Source of the DNA: Acanthochlamys bracteata
Taxonomy: Eukaryota; Streptophyta; Magnoliopsida; Pandanales; Velloziaceae
Reading direction: 5' to 3'
DNA: 64,000 nucleotides
Assembly: GCA_019914995.1 (NCBI GenBank)
Contig: CM034126.1
Location: 2,113,001 to 2,177,000, forward strand
This document shows positions 12,645 to 24,603 of this stretch, piece by piece (positions within the stretch are counted from its first letter, which is position 1; the number at the start of each line of letters is the position of its first letter). The notes under the pieces are model-generated. The model worked only from the letters and a program-made list of their open reading frames with translations. It searched no databases and was not told where the DNA came from. The translations under genes were made by a program, and so were the position numbers.

Positions 12645-13331
12645 TTAAGAAGGCCAGTTTCTGTACCACCCAGCCCAAGCAGAAACAAGCCCACTTATCC
12701 CCAGTGTTACTGCATGATTGCAGAAAGGGTTTGGTTCAATATCAGCCAAAGCTATAATCAGATCAGCTACGTTAGCAGCAATTGCCATTAATCTCATTAC
12801 TCTATCCATTTTAATCTTCATCTTCTTCTTCTCTACATCAGCTTCAGTACTAGTAATGTTGATCAAGAGCTTCTTTTTCTCTATCAATCCTTGTGTTATA
12901 ATAATGCAATCAGCTACAATGAAAAATATGTACCCGAAGCTCTCACCGAACGCCGAGATAAAACTCATCCTCCTCGCAAGGTTCTGATCGATGAGTCCGA
13001 TTCTCGCTGCCCAAAGAAAGTGATCGAAGAAGAAGTAAACCATCTCGCCTCCGTTCGCGAGCACAGCTAGCGTACGGAAGAGCTTTGTAGAGCCGGGGTT
13101 CCGTCGGAGAGCGTTGAAGCCGGTGAGAAACCTTCCGGAACGAAAAGCTTTGCGGCTTAGACCGGAGGCAACTTCCCATTGCTTGAAGCGGTTAGCGAGG
13201 TTGGGGTTGGAGAGTTCCGTGTGGTAGTGGACGAGTTTTGATACGTACTGGAAAGTTTTGACGAGCTTGTCGATGCCGTCTCGCTTCGCGAGGAACACGA
13301 CGAGCTTATCGACCGCGTCGTTGCTTGGCAT
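12645..13331 (-). CDS. PEX11B: Peroxisomal membrane protein PEX11B
   Basis: Single-exon gene of 228 residues, the normal length for the family. PEX11 proteins sit in the peroxisome membrane and promote elongation and division. Seen: N-terminal DAVDKLVVFLAKRDGIDKLVKTFQY, which includes the amphipathic helix that remodels membranes; WEVASGLSRKAFRSGRF; the membrane segment ANGGEMVYFFFDHFLW; FISAFGESFGYIFFI; and the C-terminal end GISGLVSAWAGWYRNWPS. These match the plant PEX11B subtype much better than PEX11A or PEX11C-E, whose N-termini differ. The ATG at 13331 is the first in frame and starts the conserved N-terminus. A variable Lys-rich loop (EKKKMKIKMDR) precedes the last helices. In Arabidopsis, PEX11B is light-induced via phyA/HYH; nothing here tests that. 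Confidence 0.95.
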   Translation of the reverse strand: MPSNDAVDKLVVFLAKRDGIDKLVKTFQYVSKLVHYHTELSNPNLANRFKQWEVASGLSRKAFRSGRFLTGFNALRRNPGSTKLFRTLAVLANGGEMVYFFFDHFLWAARIGLIDQNLARRMSFISAFGESFGYIFFIVADCIIITQGLIEKKKLLINITSTEADVEKKKMKIKMDRVMRLMAIAANVADLIIALADIEPNPFCNHAVTLGISGLVSAWAGWYRNWPS

Positions 13332-16258
13332 GATAAATGCTTGTGTTTCCGGTAGAGGAAAATAAAGTTTCAGTGGAGGGAGATCGATGGGTACTAGAGA
13401 TCGACACTGCTACCACTACTCAAAGAGTGGATGAAGAAGTTAAATAGCATGAGAGCCACTAAAAAGGTTTGGAGTGGATAAAACTGGTTTCTTTAAAATT
13501 ATCTCTTTCAAAATTTAAATTTTAGTTTTTTTTTTTTCAAACTACATTTCTTCTATGGTATCTACTTTTTTTTTTTCTTTTTCTTATCATCCTTATATCA
13601 AATATCAATAATTAACATTCACCATAAATCACAAATGAGAAAGAACTAATACACACATTAAGAAATATTTCTTCTAAGTTCATAATTTTTAAGACATTCA
13701 CATATAAGCAAATATAGATTGGTAATTTTTGTTTGGTTTTGGCCATTTCTCTTTCTCCAGTTGGAGAATGCCTCCGGAAATTATGAAGTTAGTCAGGTCT
13801 GCGCTATAACAATGCGGAAATGTTTTAGAATTGTCTTATATATGACTTCTATTTCCTCTTTGTATAAGAAAATTAACGGAAATTTTATAATTGAACTGTT
13901 GGAACCAGTTCAAGTTCATTGTATGAAAACTAAAGACTAGTTCGCAGAAATATGTAGAAACGACTCCCTTTGACAGACTTCTTCTTTTTGCTTCCCTTGC
14001 TGATGAAACATCTTGAGCTTCACTGAGTATCGGTACATTAATCAGTGGATTGGAAATTGGAATGCAGCTGAAGAAAGAAAAGATTTTGGTAAGTGGATTT
14101 GTTCAAACTAGGTCCGGCCTAACCAGAAAAATTAACGGTATGTTTTAAATATATGTAACTAAATTTCGAAATAAAATATAAAAAATAAAATTTTTTAAAA
14201 ATAAAATAGAAGTAAAATTCAGTATTTATATTTTAATAATTTTTAAGAATATATTAAAAATTAAAAGATATAATTATATTAAAAAATATTATAAATAAGA
14301 AAATCAGAACTAAAATTTTATATATAAAAATAAAATTTTAAATTTTTTATATATCAAAACATATAAATTATTTAAAATTTAAAATTAAAAAATAAAATAA
14401 AATCACTGACACTTAAAATACGATCTACAGTTTAAAGTCCAGCCCAAAATCAGTGTGCACCGACGCAAAGTTTTTTGCGAAAACAAACAAATACCTTTCG
14501 CCAGCCTTGCTTACAGTTTCTCTGCACTCGAGCGAGATCTTTCATCAGTTTGATGTCTGTTATCGAAAAAGTTCTTACAAGATTCTCCAGTTAGACATCT
14601 GCCAGCTTGTTCGTTCTTCACCAGCTTCGGGAGAACAGAAGTGATTTTCTTTTTTCTATTGGTTCAGTGATAAGAAATTAAAGCAATTTACCAATTCCTC
14701 TTTCTTAATTATATTACTCATTAAATAGTTTCATCTTCTTGGAAGTTCTTTGATCTGTTTGACATCTATTAACTGTTTCAGTTTCGTTCCGTCGTCTAAT
14801 CAAAATTCTAGATAGATACTATTATAATATCAGCAACGAAACTTTTGCTTGATGGAAAGTGTTGGATCTTTCATGACGTCTTGATTTCTGTTGGGTAATG
14901 GAGTTTTGTTATTAGCTTGAAAGAGCAGTTGGTATCTGGATTGAAGAAATTGATCTTCTCTAGGAAAGAGAAGGATTAAGGGTGAAGTATTCCAATTATC
15001 TTGCAAGCAAACAGGAATTTTATCTATCTTCCAGCTAAGATAAGATTGCACTAGCTGGGAACCTGGTGAAGTAAAGTGGCAAAGTTTGTAGAAAAATGGG
15101 AGCTTAATATGATACATGACGATTCAGGCTTTCATGGTGGTAGAGGTTCACAGCCTGAAAGAAACCTGATGTTGTTCCTTACCTTTTCTGCATTACACAT
15201 CTGAAGGTGAATGCCCTAAAGCACCCAACTAATTTTCGGAGTTAGGTCGTGAACGCAAGATTCTTCAATGTGTTGTTGAGTGCCATTTGATATCATAGCG
15301 GCTAACTGTATGAAGAATTTCTCGAGCATACGATCCACATAAGCACCATAAAGGTTAAATATATGAGTAACATCATTAGGTTATTCTGATATAACTGCGG
15401 TACTCTCCCTAATTGGACTCGACTGCATTTTTAATATGGGTGCAAGCTTATTTCTTCTTATGGCTGATGCTTGTGCACGATATGGAGGGAACTCGTCCAT
15501 TCCAGAAACCAAATTCCTACCACTTTTAAGTTCTGGAATCTTACTGCAAGCCTGTTGGGTTTTCTTGCTCCAATTAGTGATGATTTTGCTTTCAAGGGTC
15601 TATCCAGCCACAGTTGCGATTAATATCATTTGCTGCGCTCTTAGGGCCATACCTTCTGTTGCTACTTATACAGATGCTGACTGAGATACTTACATGGCAT
15701 TGGAGGTCACCTGTGTGGTTATTGACCCCAAAATTTTCTTAAACCGTGAAGAGGAAAAAATAAATAATAATATATAGATGGTAGAAAAGAAAAAAAACAT
15801 CAGTTAAAAAGGAATCATAAAGTGGACAAAATAAGTTTGCAAAATTAAACTTCTGAGTGAATTTTTTATATCTGTGATTTTAAAGAACTAAATGATAGCA
15901 TTTTCGAATTGTCATCAAAGCGATCAAAAACAACCCGACAACCTTTTATAAATGCGGTCATAAAAGAGTCCGTTTTCATTTAATTCCAAAACAATGATGT
16001 ATCCAAACTATGCCATATTCTCGGTTGGTAGTTTAACTGCGGAATGGACAAGGTACATCCACTAATGATATCATCACCCCTCTCTAATCAGCTGTTCTAA
16101 TATTTTTCCAGTCCTAACTCCTAAGCAAGACATATTACATCCGGTATAGTTTTACAGTATATACTACAAAATGTAAGTTGTAAACCAGTTGGAGCCATGG
16201 TGAAGAAAGTTAGGCAATACTTCATGCAACTTCTGTTCTGTTAAACTTTAAGGGTCCT
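13332..16258. other. Intergenic: PEX11B promoter side and orphan ORFs
   Basis: 13332-13700 would hold the PEX11B leader and promoter (minus strand); it has long T-runs and no motif I can defend. 14110-14420 is a nearly pure A/T stretch. 14440-15690 has more balanced composition and could be an exon-bearing remnant: it contains short frames at 14453-14644 (+), 14830-15117 (-) and 15436-15684 (+). I could not chain these into a protein, and none matches a family I know. Confidence 0.4.
15436..15684 (+). CDS. Unassigned hydrophobic ORF, 82 aa (doubtful gene)
   Basis: The frame starts with ATG and encodes MGASLFLLMADACARYGG followed by a strongly hydrophobic region (SGILLQACWVFLLQLVMILL, then TVAINIICCALRAIP). 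It could be a fragment of a membrane protein gene, a relic, or chance. No promoter, splice partner or family match was found. It lies between the PEX11B promoter side and the 3' end of the convergent EF-hand gene. Confidence 0.2.
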   Translation: MGASLFLLMADACARYGGNSSIPETKFLPLLSSGILLQACWVFLLQLVMILLSRVYPATVAINIICCALRAIPSVATYTDAD

Positions 16259-19089
16259 TTATGATTTAGCGGACTCCTGGATCATGTTGCAGCGAGTTGC
16301 AATGTTTCGGAAATCTTCAAGGCTTAGCTGCAGGGATTAAGGATTTCTGTCAAATAATAAATAAGAATATAAGGAACCACAACATTGACTATAGGACTTC
16401 GACAAAATGGAGTTGAACACAATCCTTCTTACAGAAGGCTGAAGGCATGCCAACTTCCTTAGTTGGAGACATCCTTATATTTTCAACATGGGACGGCCAT
16501 GAGGCGAATACTTAACCAATTTGTTATAATTGGTTGACGAATGGGGATATGTTTAAACTCAAACAGAAAAGCAAATTTAGCAGGCCATAATAGCATTATA
16601 ACTCAAAAGAACTAGAGTAATGGATCACAGGAAGAACGAAAGGGATTGCATTGTAAACAGCACTTAAGAACGAACCTTCCCGTCGCTATTGCTGTCAAAG
16701 CAATGGATCATGTTTGCTATCTCCATGTCTGTCCAGCAAAAGTCATGAACAGCAGCCATTCTTTGTAAATCATGTACAGCAATCTGTCCCTTCCCTGATT
16801 CTGGGCATGAATTCAATTCACATTATTTACTAGTGACACAACAACTTGGTTCGTATTGAGAAGGAAACCAAAACTACATGTACGCCAATGTACAAGGAAG
16901 AAACACATTAGCTTAGTCAACTACATTTTGTAAATCAGTAAGGAAACATATACTGAAGCTCCCCCTGGAACCGAAAAGTATAAAATATCCTCTCGTATAA
17001 CTATGACTATAGTAAATCTAAATTCTTTCTCAAATTGGTACGGAACCAAAAAAACGCACAAGCTGCTGTCTACTTCTCCTCATCCAAGCTCCAGCTGGAC
17101 TGATGAATAATACCAATTAAATCATATAGCATAATCAATAGAAACATCAGTTACATACTCATGTTAGGGAATTTGTGGCTTATCTAAGATCAAATATAAA
17201 GTTTACAAGTGCTTATTTGCTAATCACCTAAAACAAAACCTTTCTAGCTGTTAAAAGAGGTGCGTAAAAACTAGTTAATATTGTTTTTGAGCAAACACTT
17301 GATTCACATCTTACCTGGTGGTAACTTATATATTACAACCAAAATAATACAATGGTTATGGTAAGAGCTGAACACGAGATGTTTCATGATGGCTATATAA
17401 AAAATTGAAGTTCTATCCCTTTTATAATGGGAGCACAACTCAGGCAGGATAGAAGAGGACTTTGATAGTTGTCAAATTTGAATAGTTAACCCAGAACATA
17501 TCTAAACTGACCGATGTTGTTCTTCTTGGTTTGCATGTTCGTTCTAGCATATATGACCACAAAACCACAGAAGAATGCACTCGAAGATAGTATAAGATAA
17601 TGGCAACTAGCTTGAGCTATTATTGGACATCAGATGGGATGGCATCTACGAATCAGAGTACAAAGGATGAATATAGCTACTATTATTCTAGCTTTTAAAA
17701 TGTCTCAGTCACAGCCTCACACAAAGATTGTTTTTAAGCCCTTAATTTCGTCCTTGTATTTCATCTCTGAATGTTGAGAAAAATAATTTGCATTAAGAGA
17801 GAAGAACAGATGTCTACGACTTACTAGAAAATAAAAGGGAGAGGAAAGTTACCATCAAATGAGAAGAAGTAGCCAATCACTTCATCTTCAGTTAGTTGTA
17901 CACGGTTCACATTCTGGACAAATATAAGGTTCAATTTATTAATGAAATATCAAAGCAACTAAAAAATCCAATACAATAGTAACAAGGGGAGGGGTGAAAA
18001 CCTGTCTTCTTTTCCTTTTTACGGTATTATTTTGATTACTGTCCCTATTGTTTGTGCCAGGATCCCTAGCATTAGGTGCATTTACAGTAGAACTACTAGA
18101 CTTTGCATCATGATCAGCAGCTGACCCATCTGTAGCTTCCCCAAGCGACATAGCAATTGCCTTAATAAGATATCAACGTAGTTTCTCAAATAACATTAAC
18201 AATGAAACATATATTGGAGACCAAAAGTTGTCAAATTTAGGGAATTTATATAAAATCTACCTTTCTTAAGGTTTCATCTTCATTGTTTGTAGCATCTGAA
18301 TTTTTCATCACATTTTTCCCAAATAACTCATTTTTACCTTTACCACTGCTCGGTGAATCTCTCATCTTTTCTTGCTGAAGGAAGAAGTCATTCGATCAAC
18401 AGATGTGTACAACATGCAATATTAGAGACTACGTATGCTTGAACCAAAATCAGACCAATAGTTAGTCGCGTAATGCTTCAGCTAACTTCAGCATGTTAGG
18501 AATGTTAAACTGGTAATGACGCAGGTGTTTGAAATCCCATGACACAGCTGCTTACAGCTCGCCTTTTAGGCTTGACTAATAATAAAAACAGCAACATTGA
18601 GAATCCCTAAACCAAAAGGAATTCAAGGGTCTTGTTATAACGCGAAGACTTAAAAATCTAAATTCAAAGCAAAGTGACTCAAACATTTCATCAACCTCTG
18701 TTAGAGATTTACAAAATTGAAGCATATTAAATGTCAATAAATCAAACATTTCACACAACCCAACAAAATGATCTACGTTCACAAAATAATCATCGCACCT
18801 TAAGCTTAGGCGTTCGACGAGAAGAAGAAGAAGAAGGCGCGAAGTCTTCATCTTCCTCGCTACTACCATTTTCATCAGATGGCTGGTATTCATCATCTTC
18901 TCCATCTCCGTTCCCTTTTTTCTTCTGATTTCTTTTCAGAGAAGAAGATTTGAAAATGGTGGAGGCGAGTTTGGGAAGACCCAATGCTTCCAATCTCGCT
19001 CTGTTCTGTTTTATTCTCAACTCCCTCTGCTTCTCGTAATCACAAACTTCCTTCTCTTCTTTCATTGCTTCTTCTTCACGAGTCGCCAT
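16259..19089 (-). CDS. Nuclear-type basic/acidic protein with two C-terminal EF-hands
   Basis: Six exons on the minus strand: 19089-18799, 18374-18261, 18160-18002, 17913-17853, 16800-16676, 16327-16259. All have GT-AG borders and one frame, 272 residues. The start (19089) gives MATREEEAMKEEKEVCDYEK, a charged helix rich in Glu/Lys; an upstream in-frame ATG at 19185 looks like leader. Residues 58-90 are acidic and Ser-rich (SSEEDEDFAPSSSSS), and KRKRRQ near 183-188 is a likely nuclear signal. The last ~85 residues form a centrin-like EF-hand pair: a degenerate first loop (FDESGKGQIAVHD) and a canonical second loop (DSNSDGKVSLED), after LTEDEVIGYFF and TDMEIANMIHCF. I infer a nuclear calcium-responsive adaptor; the biochemical role is unknown to me. 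It looks complete (TAA at 16259). Confidence 0.85.
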
Positions 19090-19210
19090 GATTCTTCTTC
19101 TCTGCCCTGAACCAGAAGCTTTAAAAGACTTTGGGTTTTGATTAGGCCCCAAAGGTAGCCCTCTAGTTTTAAATTCAGCCCACAAGCTTTCTGGGCTTCG
19201 TCACAAAAGA

Positions 19211-19429
19211 CGTGTTTATCTTATGAATAAAATGGATAAAGTAAATTTTTTTAAAATTAATTTAAAAAATAAAATTAATAAAGTTAAAATTATATATTAA
19301 TATAATATTTATAGTAAAAATTAAAATTTTTAAAAATATTAATAAAAAATTTTATTTTAATTTTTATATATATTTATATTGAAAGTGAGTTTAAAAAAAA
19401 AGTGAATTTTGAAATGTTTGGTAAACACG
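19211..19429. mobile_element. Short A/T-rich inverted-repeat element (MITE-like)
   Basis: CGTGTTTATC at 19211-19220 is mirrored by GGTAAACACG at 19420-19429 (9 of 10 pair). The interior is almost entirely A/T and non-coding. It sits just upstream of the EF-hand gene's start codon side, so it may lie in that gene's promoter. The target duplication is not clear. Confidence 0.35.
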
Positions 19430-21339
19430 CCAGTAAACAAACCATAGCAGTCATTGTAAAGTGGCAGAAAACGAAGGAAGTCAGTTGAGCCAGTTGAGAA
19501 AGATCAGTTGAACGAAAACGAAGAAAGAACGCGTTCCTGAATTCGGAAGGAAGCAAAAGACCAACAGGATAACAACAGTGATGGTTACTAGTAGTTTCTT
19601 AATCTAAGAGTTGTTCTTGCGTGCGTGCTACGAAGAGTTCTATATATTGGATAATGTATAACAGTGATTATGCTTGTTTTCGAACTTGATGTAGTTTGTC
19701 TTTTGATATTATTGCGCAAGAATATCTAAGACCTTATTAATTATCAGTCTATTTGCTTGAAGATATTTTCTTGCAAATGGCTTCACATAAATTTCGTTTC
19801 CAATAACTTGTTTTAAGGGGAAGAACATGGTGAAGAAAGGAAAGTGTTGCTTTCAAGAAACATTACGGTGACGTTCGGGAATGAAAAGTATTTAATAAGT
19901 TAAAGCAAACACGTCCATTACAGCACCATTCACCAAAGCACTACAACCACTACCGATAAACCAGATTTGATTTCATGTGCAATTAAAAATTCAAGTCACT
20001 CGCAAACTTGCAACCGATTTCATTGCATTCGTAACATTAATTTTAGATGGACCCAAGCATGGAGCATGCAGCAGGTAGAAAACAGGAAGAAGTTTTTCAT
20101 TCTATCAACTTATATAATAAAAACTGGGTTCGTATACAGGCTGCCTTTCTTGTATTAGAACTGTATCCAATCTGTGAAATGTGAAGAGGGAATTCAACCA
20201 GTAATCCATTCATAAAACGTCTGTGGCATCAATATTCTGCGATGCAAGTGACAGAAAGAGAAAGCAAAAGCAGCTAATCCCAAAGCAAATCCTTTGCAGG
20301 AAATGGCTACATTTTAGTTATCTCTGCATGCAGGAATTCAGAAAACCCAAGATGTCTTGTAGCCCAACATTATCGCCTTGCTAGGGAAGAAGAACCATTA
20401 GTTTTTAAAATATATATTCTGATTAAATAATTTTTGATTAGCATTATTTGATAGTTTATGAATGATATAGTTGTTCTTTAGTATAAAAATCTATCAATTT
20501 CATAAATATATTAGGAAGGAATTCTTCAAAAGTGAGAAGTCAATCTAAATCCCGTCGTCGAACATTTAATTTAACAAAAAATTGAAAATTTTGAAATAGA
20601 ACACTAATAATATTAAACGTTAAATTTGACTGCAAATATAAACTTTTAAAAGAATGTGTGAGACACATATAATTTAATATAAATTATAAATAAATTATGT
20701 ATTCGTATAACTTACCTCTCGACATGCGTCACCTATTTAAAATATGGTTCAAAAATCATTACAATTATATTAGTCTAATAGAACGTATTAAATTGTTTAT
20801 AAAATAAAATTGTAAAATAAAAATTATTGTAGAAAATTTTGTTAAAATAAATTTCGATAATATATATGACATATAATTTAATATTTTTTATATTTATAAA
20901 ATATTTTATAAAATCTATAAAAATATTAAAAATAAAATAATTATATTAAATATAATGCCAAATATTTCTTAAACTAAAACACAGTAGACAGTGACGTGAC
21001 CAAAACGACTTAAACACATGTTAACAAAAAAATCATCAAAGTAACTGCGCCATGTTCTATCCTATGTACGCTATTATCGGAAGGAATGTGGCGTCAGGAA
21101 GTGGCACGAAATCTCCAGCATGGCAGAGTTTGGAGTTGAAGTTGCCGCCTCCCGTTTTTGGTCCTGCTACTCAAAGGGAATATACGGGTAGGGAGGGGGT
21201 CACCGCAAAGTATCATTCTGAGAATATCCATTGTTTACTTTTTTTTTTTAAATCACAAACTCGGCCCATAGAAACATAATTCTTTTACTAAATTGCCCCT
21301 GATGTAACTCTGGCATTACTTCCATGTCATCACGGTATA
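19430..21339. other. Intergenic DNA
   Basis: Mixed-composition DNA up to about 20400, then strongly A/T-rich to 21000. Short frames (for example 19967-20158 and 21052-21279) show no family signal. No RNA gene was recognised. Confidence 0.5.
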
Positions 21340-21558
21340 AGCAATTTGTTTACCGGCTTATTAAATTTAAATTTTAAACTTACGTTTAGTATAAAAATAA
21401 AAATAATTTTAATTAATTTTAATTAATTATTTTTAAAATTTTACAATTATTTCTAATATCAAATAAATATTTTAATTATTAATTATTTTTAAAAAATTAA
21501 ATATTTTTAAAAATAAACACGCTTTAAATAGCTAATTCAGCGGCCGTTTACAATTGCT
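21340..21558. mobile_element. MITE-like element with about 18-bp terminal inverted repeats
   Basis: Left end AGCAATTTGTTTACCGGC (21340-21357) pairs with right end GCGGCCGTTTACAATTGCT (21540-21558) when the latter is reversed, with a small indel. The interior is A/T-rich and non-coding, about 219 bp overall. The superfamily cannot be fixed because the flanking duplication is unclear. Confidence 0.45.
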
Positions 21559-22999
21559 CAAAATAAATATTATGAAATTAAATTTAAGAAAAAAAAATTA
21601 TTTTAACTTAAAATTAGTAAAAACTATAAGTACAAAAGTTTTATGAAAACATTAATTATTTTTAAATTTTAAATGATTTTAGTATTATATAATTTTGAAA
21701 TATAAACAATTAAAATAAAGACAAAAGACTATTTGAAAAGCACTCTAATAGACAACTTTTTTAATATAAAAATCAATTTAAAAATATATATAAATATGTG
21801 TTTTATTTCATTCAAGTTTGGGCCAGGATTATTAAAGAGGATTATTAGAAGATTTGTCATAAAATTGGTTCTTTTCGTTACCCTGGTGCACAACCGGTTA
21901 TCTGAAAAAGCTGTAGTACCAAAGATTTTAACCTCTCAAATTCTTGAAATTGCTTTTAGCTATTCTACTACGATCGTATATCGTAAGGACTTTACGTGTT
22001 TTCTTCTATATCTTTTTAACGTACACAATTTCTTCGTATATGTACGACCAAGCAAAAAATTTCTAGAATCACTCTAATTCATGAATAAAACAAAAACACA
22101 TTCCGGTATTATTCTTTTGGGTTCTACTTACTGGAAGGTTCCCTGTCTACTTCTTTCGAACATCTTTCTTCTCTGGAAGCTTCGCAGTTTATTTCCTTCT
22201 CTGTTTGACTTTTGAACAATACGAGAACTTTCAAAGGGACAGCGGCAGACATTGAAGAACGTTTCTGTATTCATATCCACACCATTTAAATTAAGAAAGC
22301 GAATTGTTTAATTAGTAGTTAAATTAATTCCATGAACAGTTTCTGTGTCTGTCGAACTACCATGAAGTCTCTCAAATCTGTGTAAGTGTCGACTCTCTCT
22401 TTAAAAATCACTTTTTAATTCAATTACATAAAAAATATAAAAATTAATTTTACTTAAACTTAATTACTTAATAAAAATATGATAATTCTTAATAATAAGT
22501 TATTTTTAGAAAATTATTACACCATAAAAAGCTTGATCGACCTGTGCATACTTGGCCCATTGAACAGAAGATTAATTAAAAAGTACACAAAGTTTGGAAA
22601 ACTTTAATTTTTTTCACCACAATAACGTTTGAATGAAGAACGAGAGATTCTTAGGACACTTTCTGGAAAACCAGCAGCTGAAGTTTACATCCGAAACTTG
22701 TTTGTGCAGAATTTGGAAACATGCATCTAGAAACTAATACAAAATTTTTATGTTTTGCTATATACATTATTACGGGTCCTATCATGCCAATTGTATTTGC
22801 AAAATCAGATAAGTGCGATCATCACGAAGTCCTATCATTCATGGGAAACTTATTTGCAAAATCAGATACGTGTTATGACAGAAGTGCCCTCGCAAGATGC
22901 CGCATCTCTCAGAAATATTCCCGCGCTAGCGCTTTAACCTGGGAATAGAGCTCAACAGCGATCCTAACCGAAAACAAATTTATTTTCACAGTAGCGTGG
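21559..22999. other. Intergenic DNA with a degenerate repeat
   Basis: Mostly A/T-rich. The open frame at 21733-22077 (114 codons) is low-complexity and has no family signal. Around 22778-22875 a block containing CCTATCAT...TATTTGCAAAATCAGATA(A/C)GTG occurs twice in tandem with different spacing. The part after about 22900 probably belongs to the promoter of the downstream antiporter gene. Confidence 0.45.
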
Positions 23000-23256
23000 A
23001 ATAACGGCAAGGGCAAGTATGGGAATTGGTATATGTAGTGTTTCGTGGTTTAGCGTGTTGCGAACTCCTCGCTCGTTCTTCTCTAAAATGCTCGGACGAG
23101 TATTTGCTTCCAACTCCACGCCCGACAACAACAAAACCAAAAAAAAAAAATAATAAAGGAAAAGAAAATCTCCCAATACCGAAGAAGAAAAGAAGAGAGT
23201 TGATTATCTGAAGAAGAGGAAGAAGTAGAGTGATTCAAGTGGTTGGTCACTTCACG

Positions 23257-24483
23257 GTATAGACATATGCGTTTCTTGGATTCAATGCTTTAAAATGTTT
23301 TCATCTTTTCTGTTTTCTCACGTAAGATTGCATTTTTTCTGGTCAGCTTTTACGCAATTGGACGTTTTTTTTTTCTCTCTTTTTTCTGTTCTGGAGCGGT
23401 TTTGTAGTGGACCTATTGCATTGGGATGCGTGTATAATATTGCGTTTTGGTATTTGGTTTTGTGATAAAAAATTCTGGTGAGCTTTTCCATCATAGAGAA
23501 ATTTCTTGTTTTTCTTCTCTGTTGCTTGGAGTAGATTTGGTGATATTTGAATTAGACAGAGATTGATGGAGACGGATGGTTTGGCAATTTTTACTTTTTT
23601 AGCTACTAAAACTTGTGAGCTCTTATTTGGTGAGTAGATCTTCTTGCTTTGTTTCTTATTTTTGTTCTGATCACCCTGTTGAAGTGGATGGATGGTTCCT
23701 TTTTTTCATTTTTAATCATTTTTTAAGCAAATATATTTTGACGATCGATGAAAGGATTTATAATTTTCCTTCCTGTGTTGATGCTCAGAATAGAACGAAT
23801 TGGTATTGATTTGTGGTAAATGGAAAAAATTGCTTCTTTTGTTGTTAGCTCAGAGTAGAATATTCTGTTCTCTGAATTGTTAGATTACTCATAGAACAAC
23901 TAAAGATTTCTTCTTTTTTTTTTGTTTCTTCTGATTATCTGGATTTGTATGTTATAGCCTTTTTGTAAATTTGTTAGGAATAGTGAAGTCATGCGGATGG
24001 TATTGTTCGTGATTGTTAGTTATGTCGTTTACTTATTCCAGAAACTGATTGTGAACTTCGATTATCACGATGGTTCTGACCGGAAAGCCATCCTGTCCTA
24101 ATTATCAACTTTTCTGTGAGTGTTCAATAACTGATGCCAATCCTCTCTTTTTTGGCTTTGCCTACGTGATTGTAGATTTGGATGCCAATTTTTTTGGCTT
24201 GCCTATGTGTTGTTCATTTGGAAACTTCTTGGAAATAATTACACTCATCTCACATTTGATTTCTTTCCTCTTAAGTTCATTATTTAGTATAAAGCTTTGG
24301 TAGAGGCATAAGCATTTTAAGTCTGCAGAATCTTGACGGGAATAGTGGTTAAGATGATTATACCTGGTTGTCTGTTGATTCATTTGACACAAACTGATTG
24401 ATTAGCTTCTACAACACTACGATCAACAATGTTAGCAATATACATCTAAAGTATATTAATGTTGATCTTGTTCTGTTCTGCAG
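23257..24483 (+). other. Probable leader intron of the phosphate antiporter gene
   Basis: A donor-like ACGGTATAG (GT at 23257) follows a purine-rich untranslated-type sequence. An acceptor TTCTGTTCTGCAG ends at 24483. The stretch between is T-rich, intron-like and without a credible coding frame. It is a prediction from splice-site appearance; the donor is less certain than the acceptor. Confidence 0.5.
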
Positions 24484-24503
24484 AAGCTTCCCTATCACTA
24501 TAA

Positions 24504-24554
24504 ATGTCCATAAGCTTTTTCCAAGTTGCCTGCCCACCAGATTTTCAAGAGTGA
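24504..24554 (+). promoter_or_regulatory. uORF, 16 codons, in antiporter leader
   Basis: An ATG at 24504 opens a frame MSISFFQVACPPDFQE that stops at 24552-24554, 49 bases before the main start codon at 24604. It lies just inside the predicted second leader exon, so it would be present in the mature mRNA and could reduce main-frame translation. Confidence 0.5.
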
Positions 24555-24603
24555 CTTAGCTGTAAATTCCCAAAATTTGCCAGGAAGATTGCAGAAAAGT
24601 TTG

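Noticed and set aside
24526..24603. Upstream in-frame extension of the antiporter
   Set aside because: It begins with TTG and no ATG lies in that stretch; the conserved start is the ATG at 24604.
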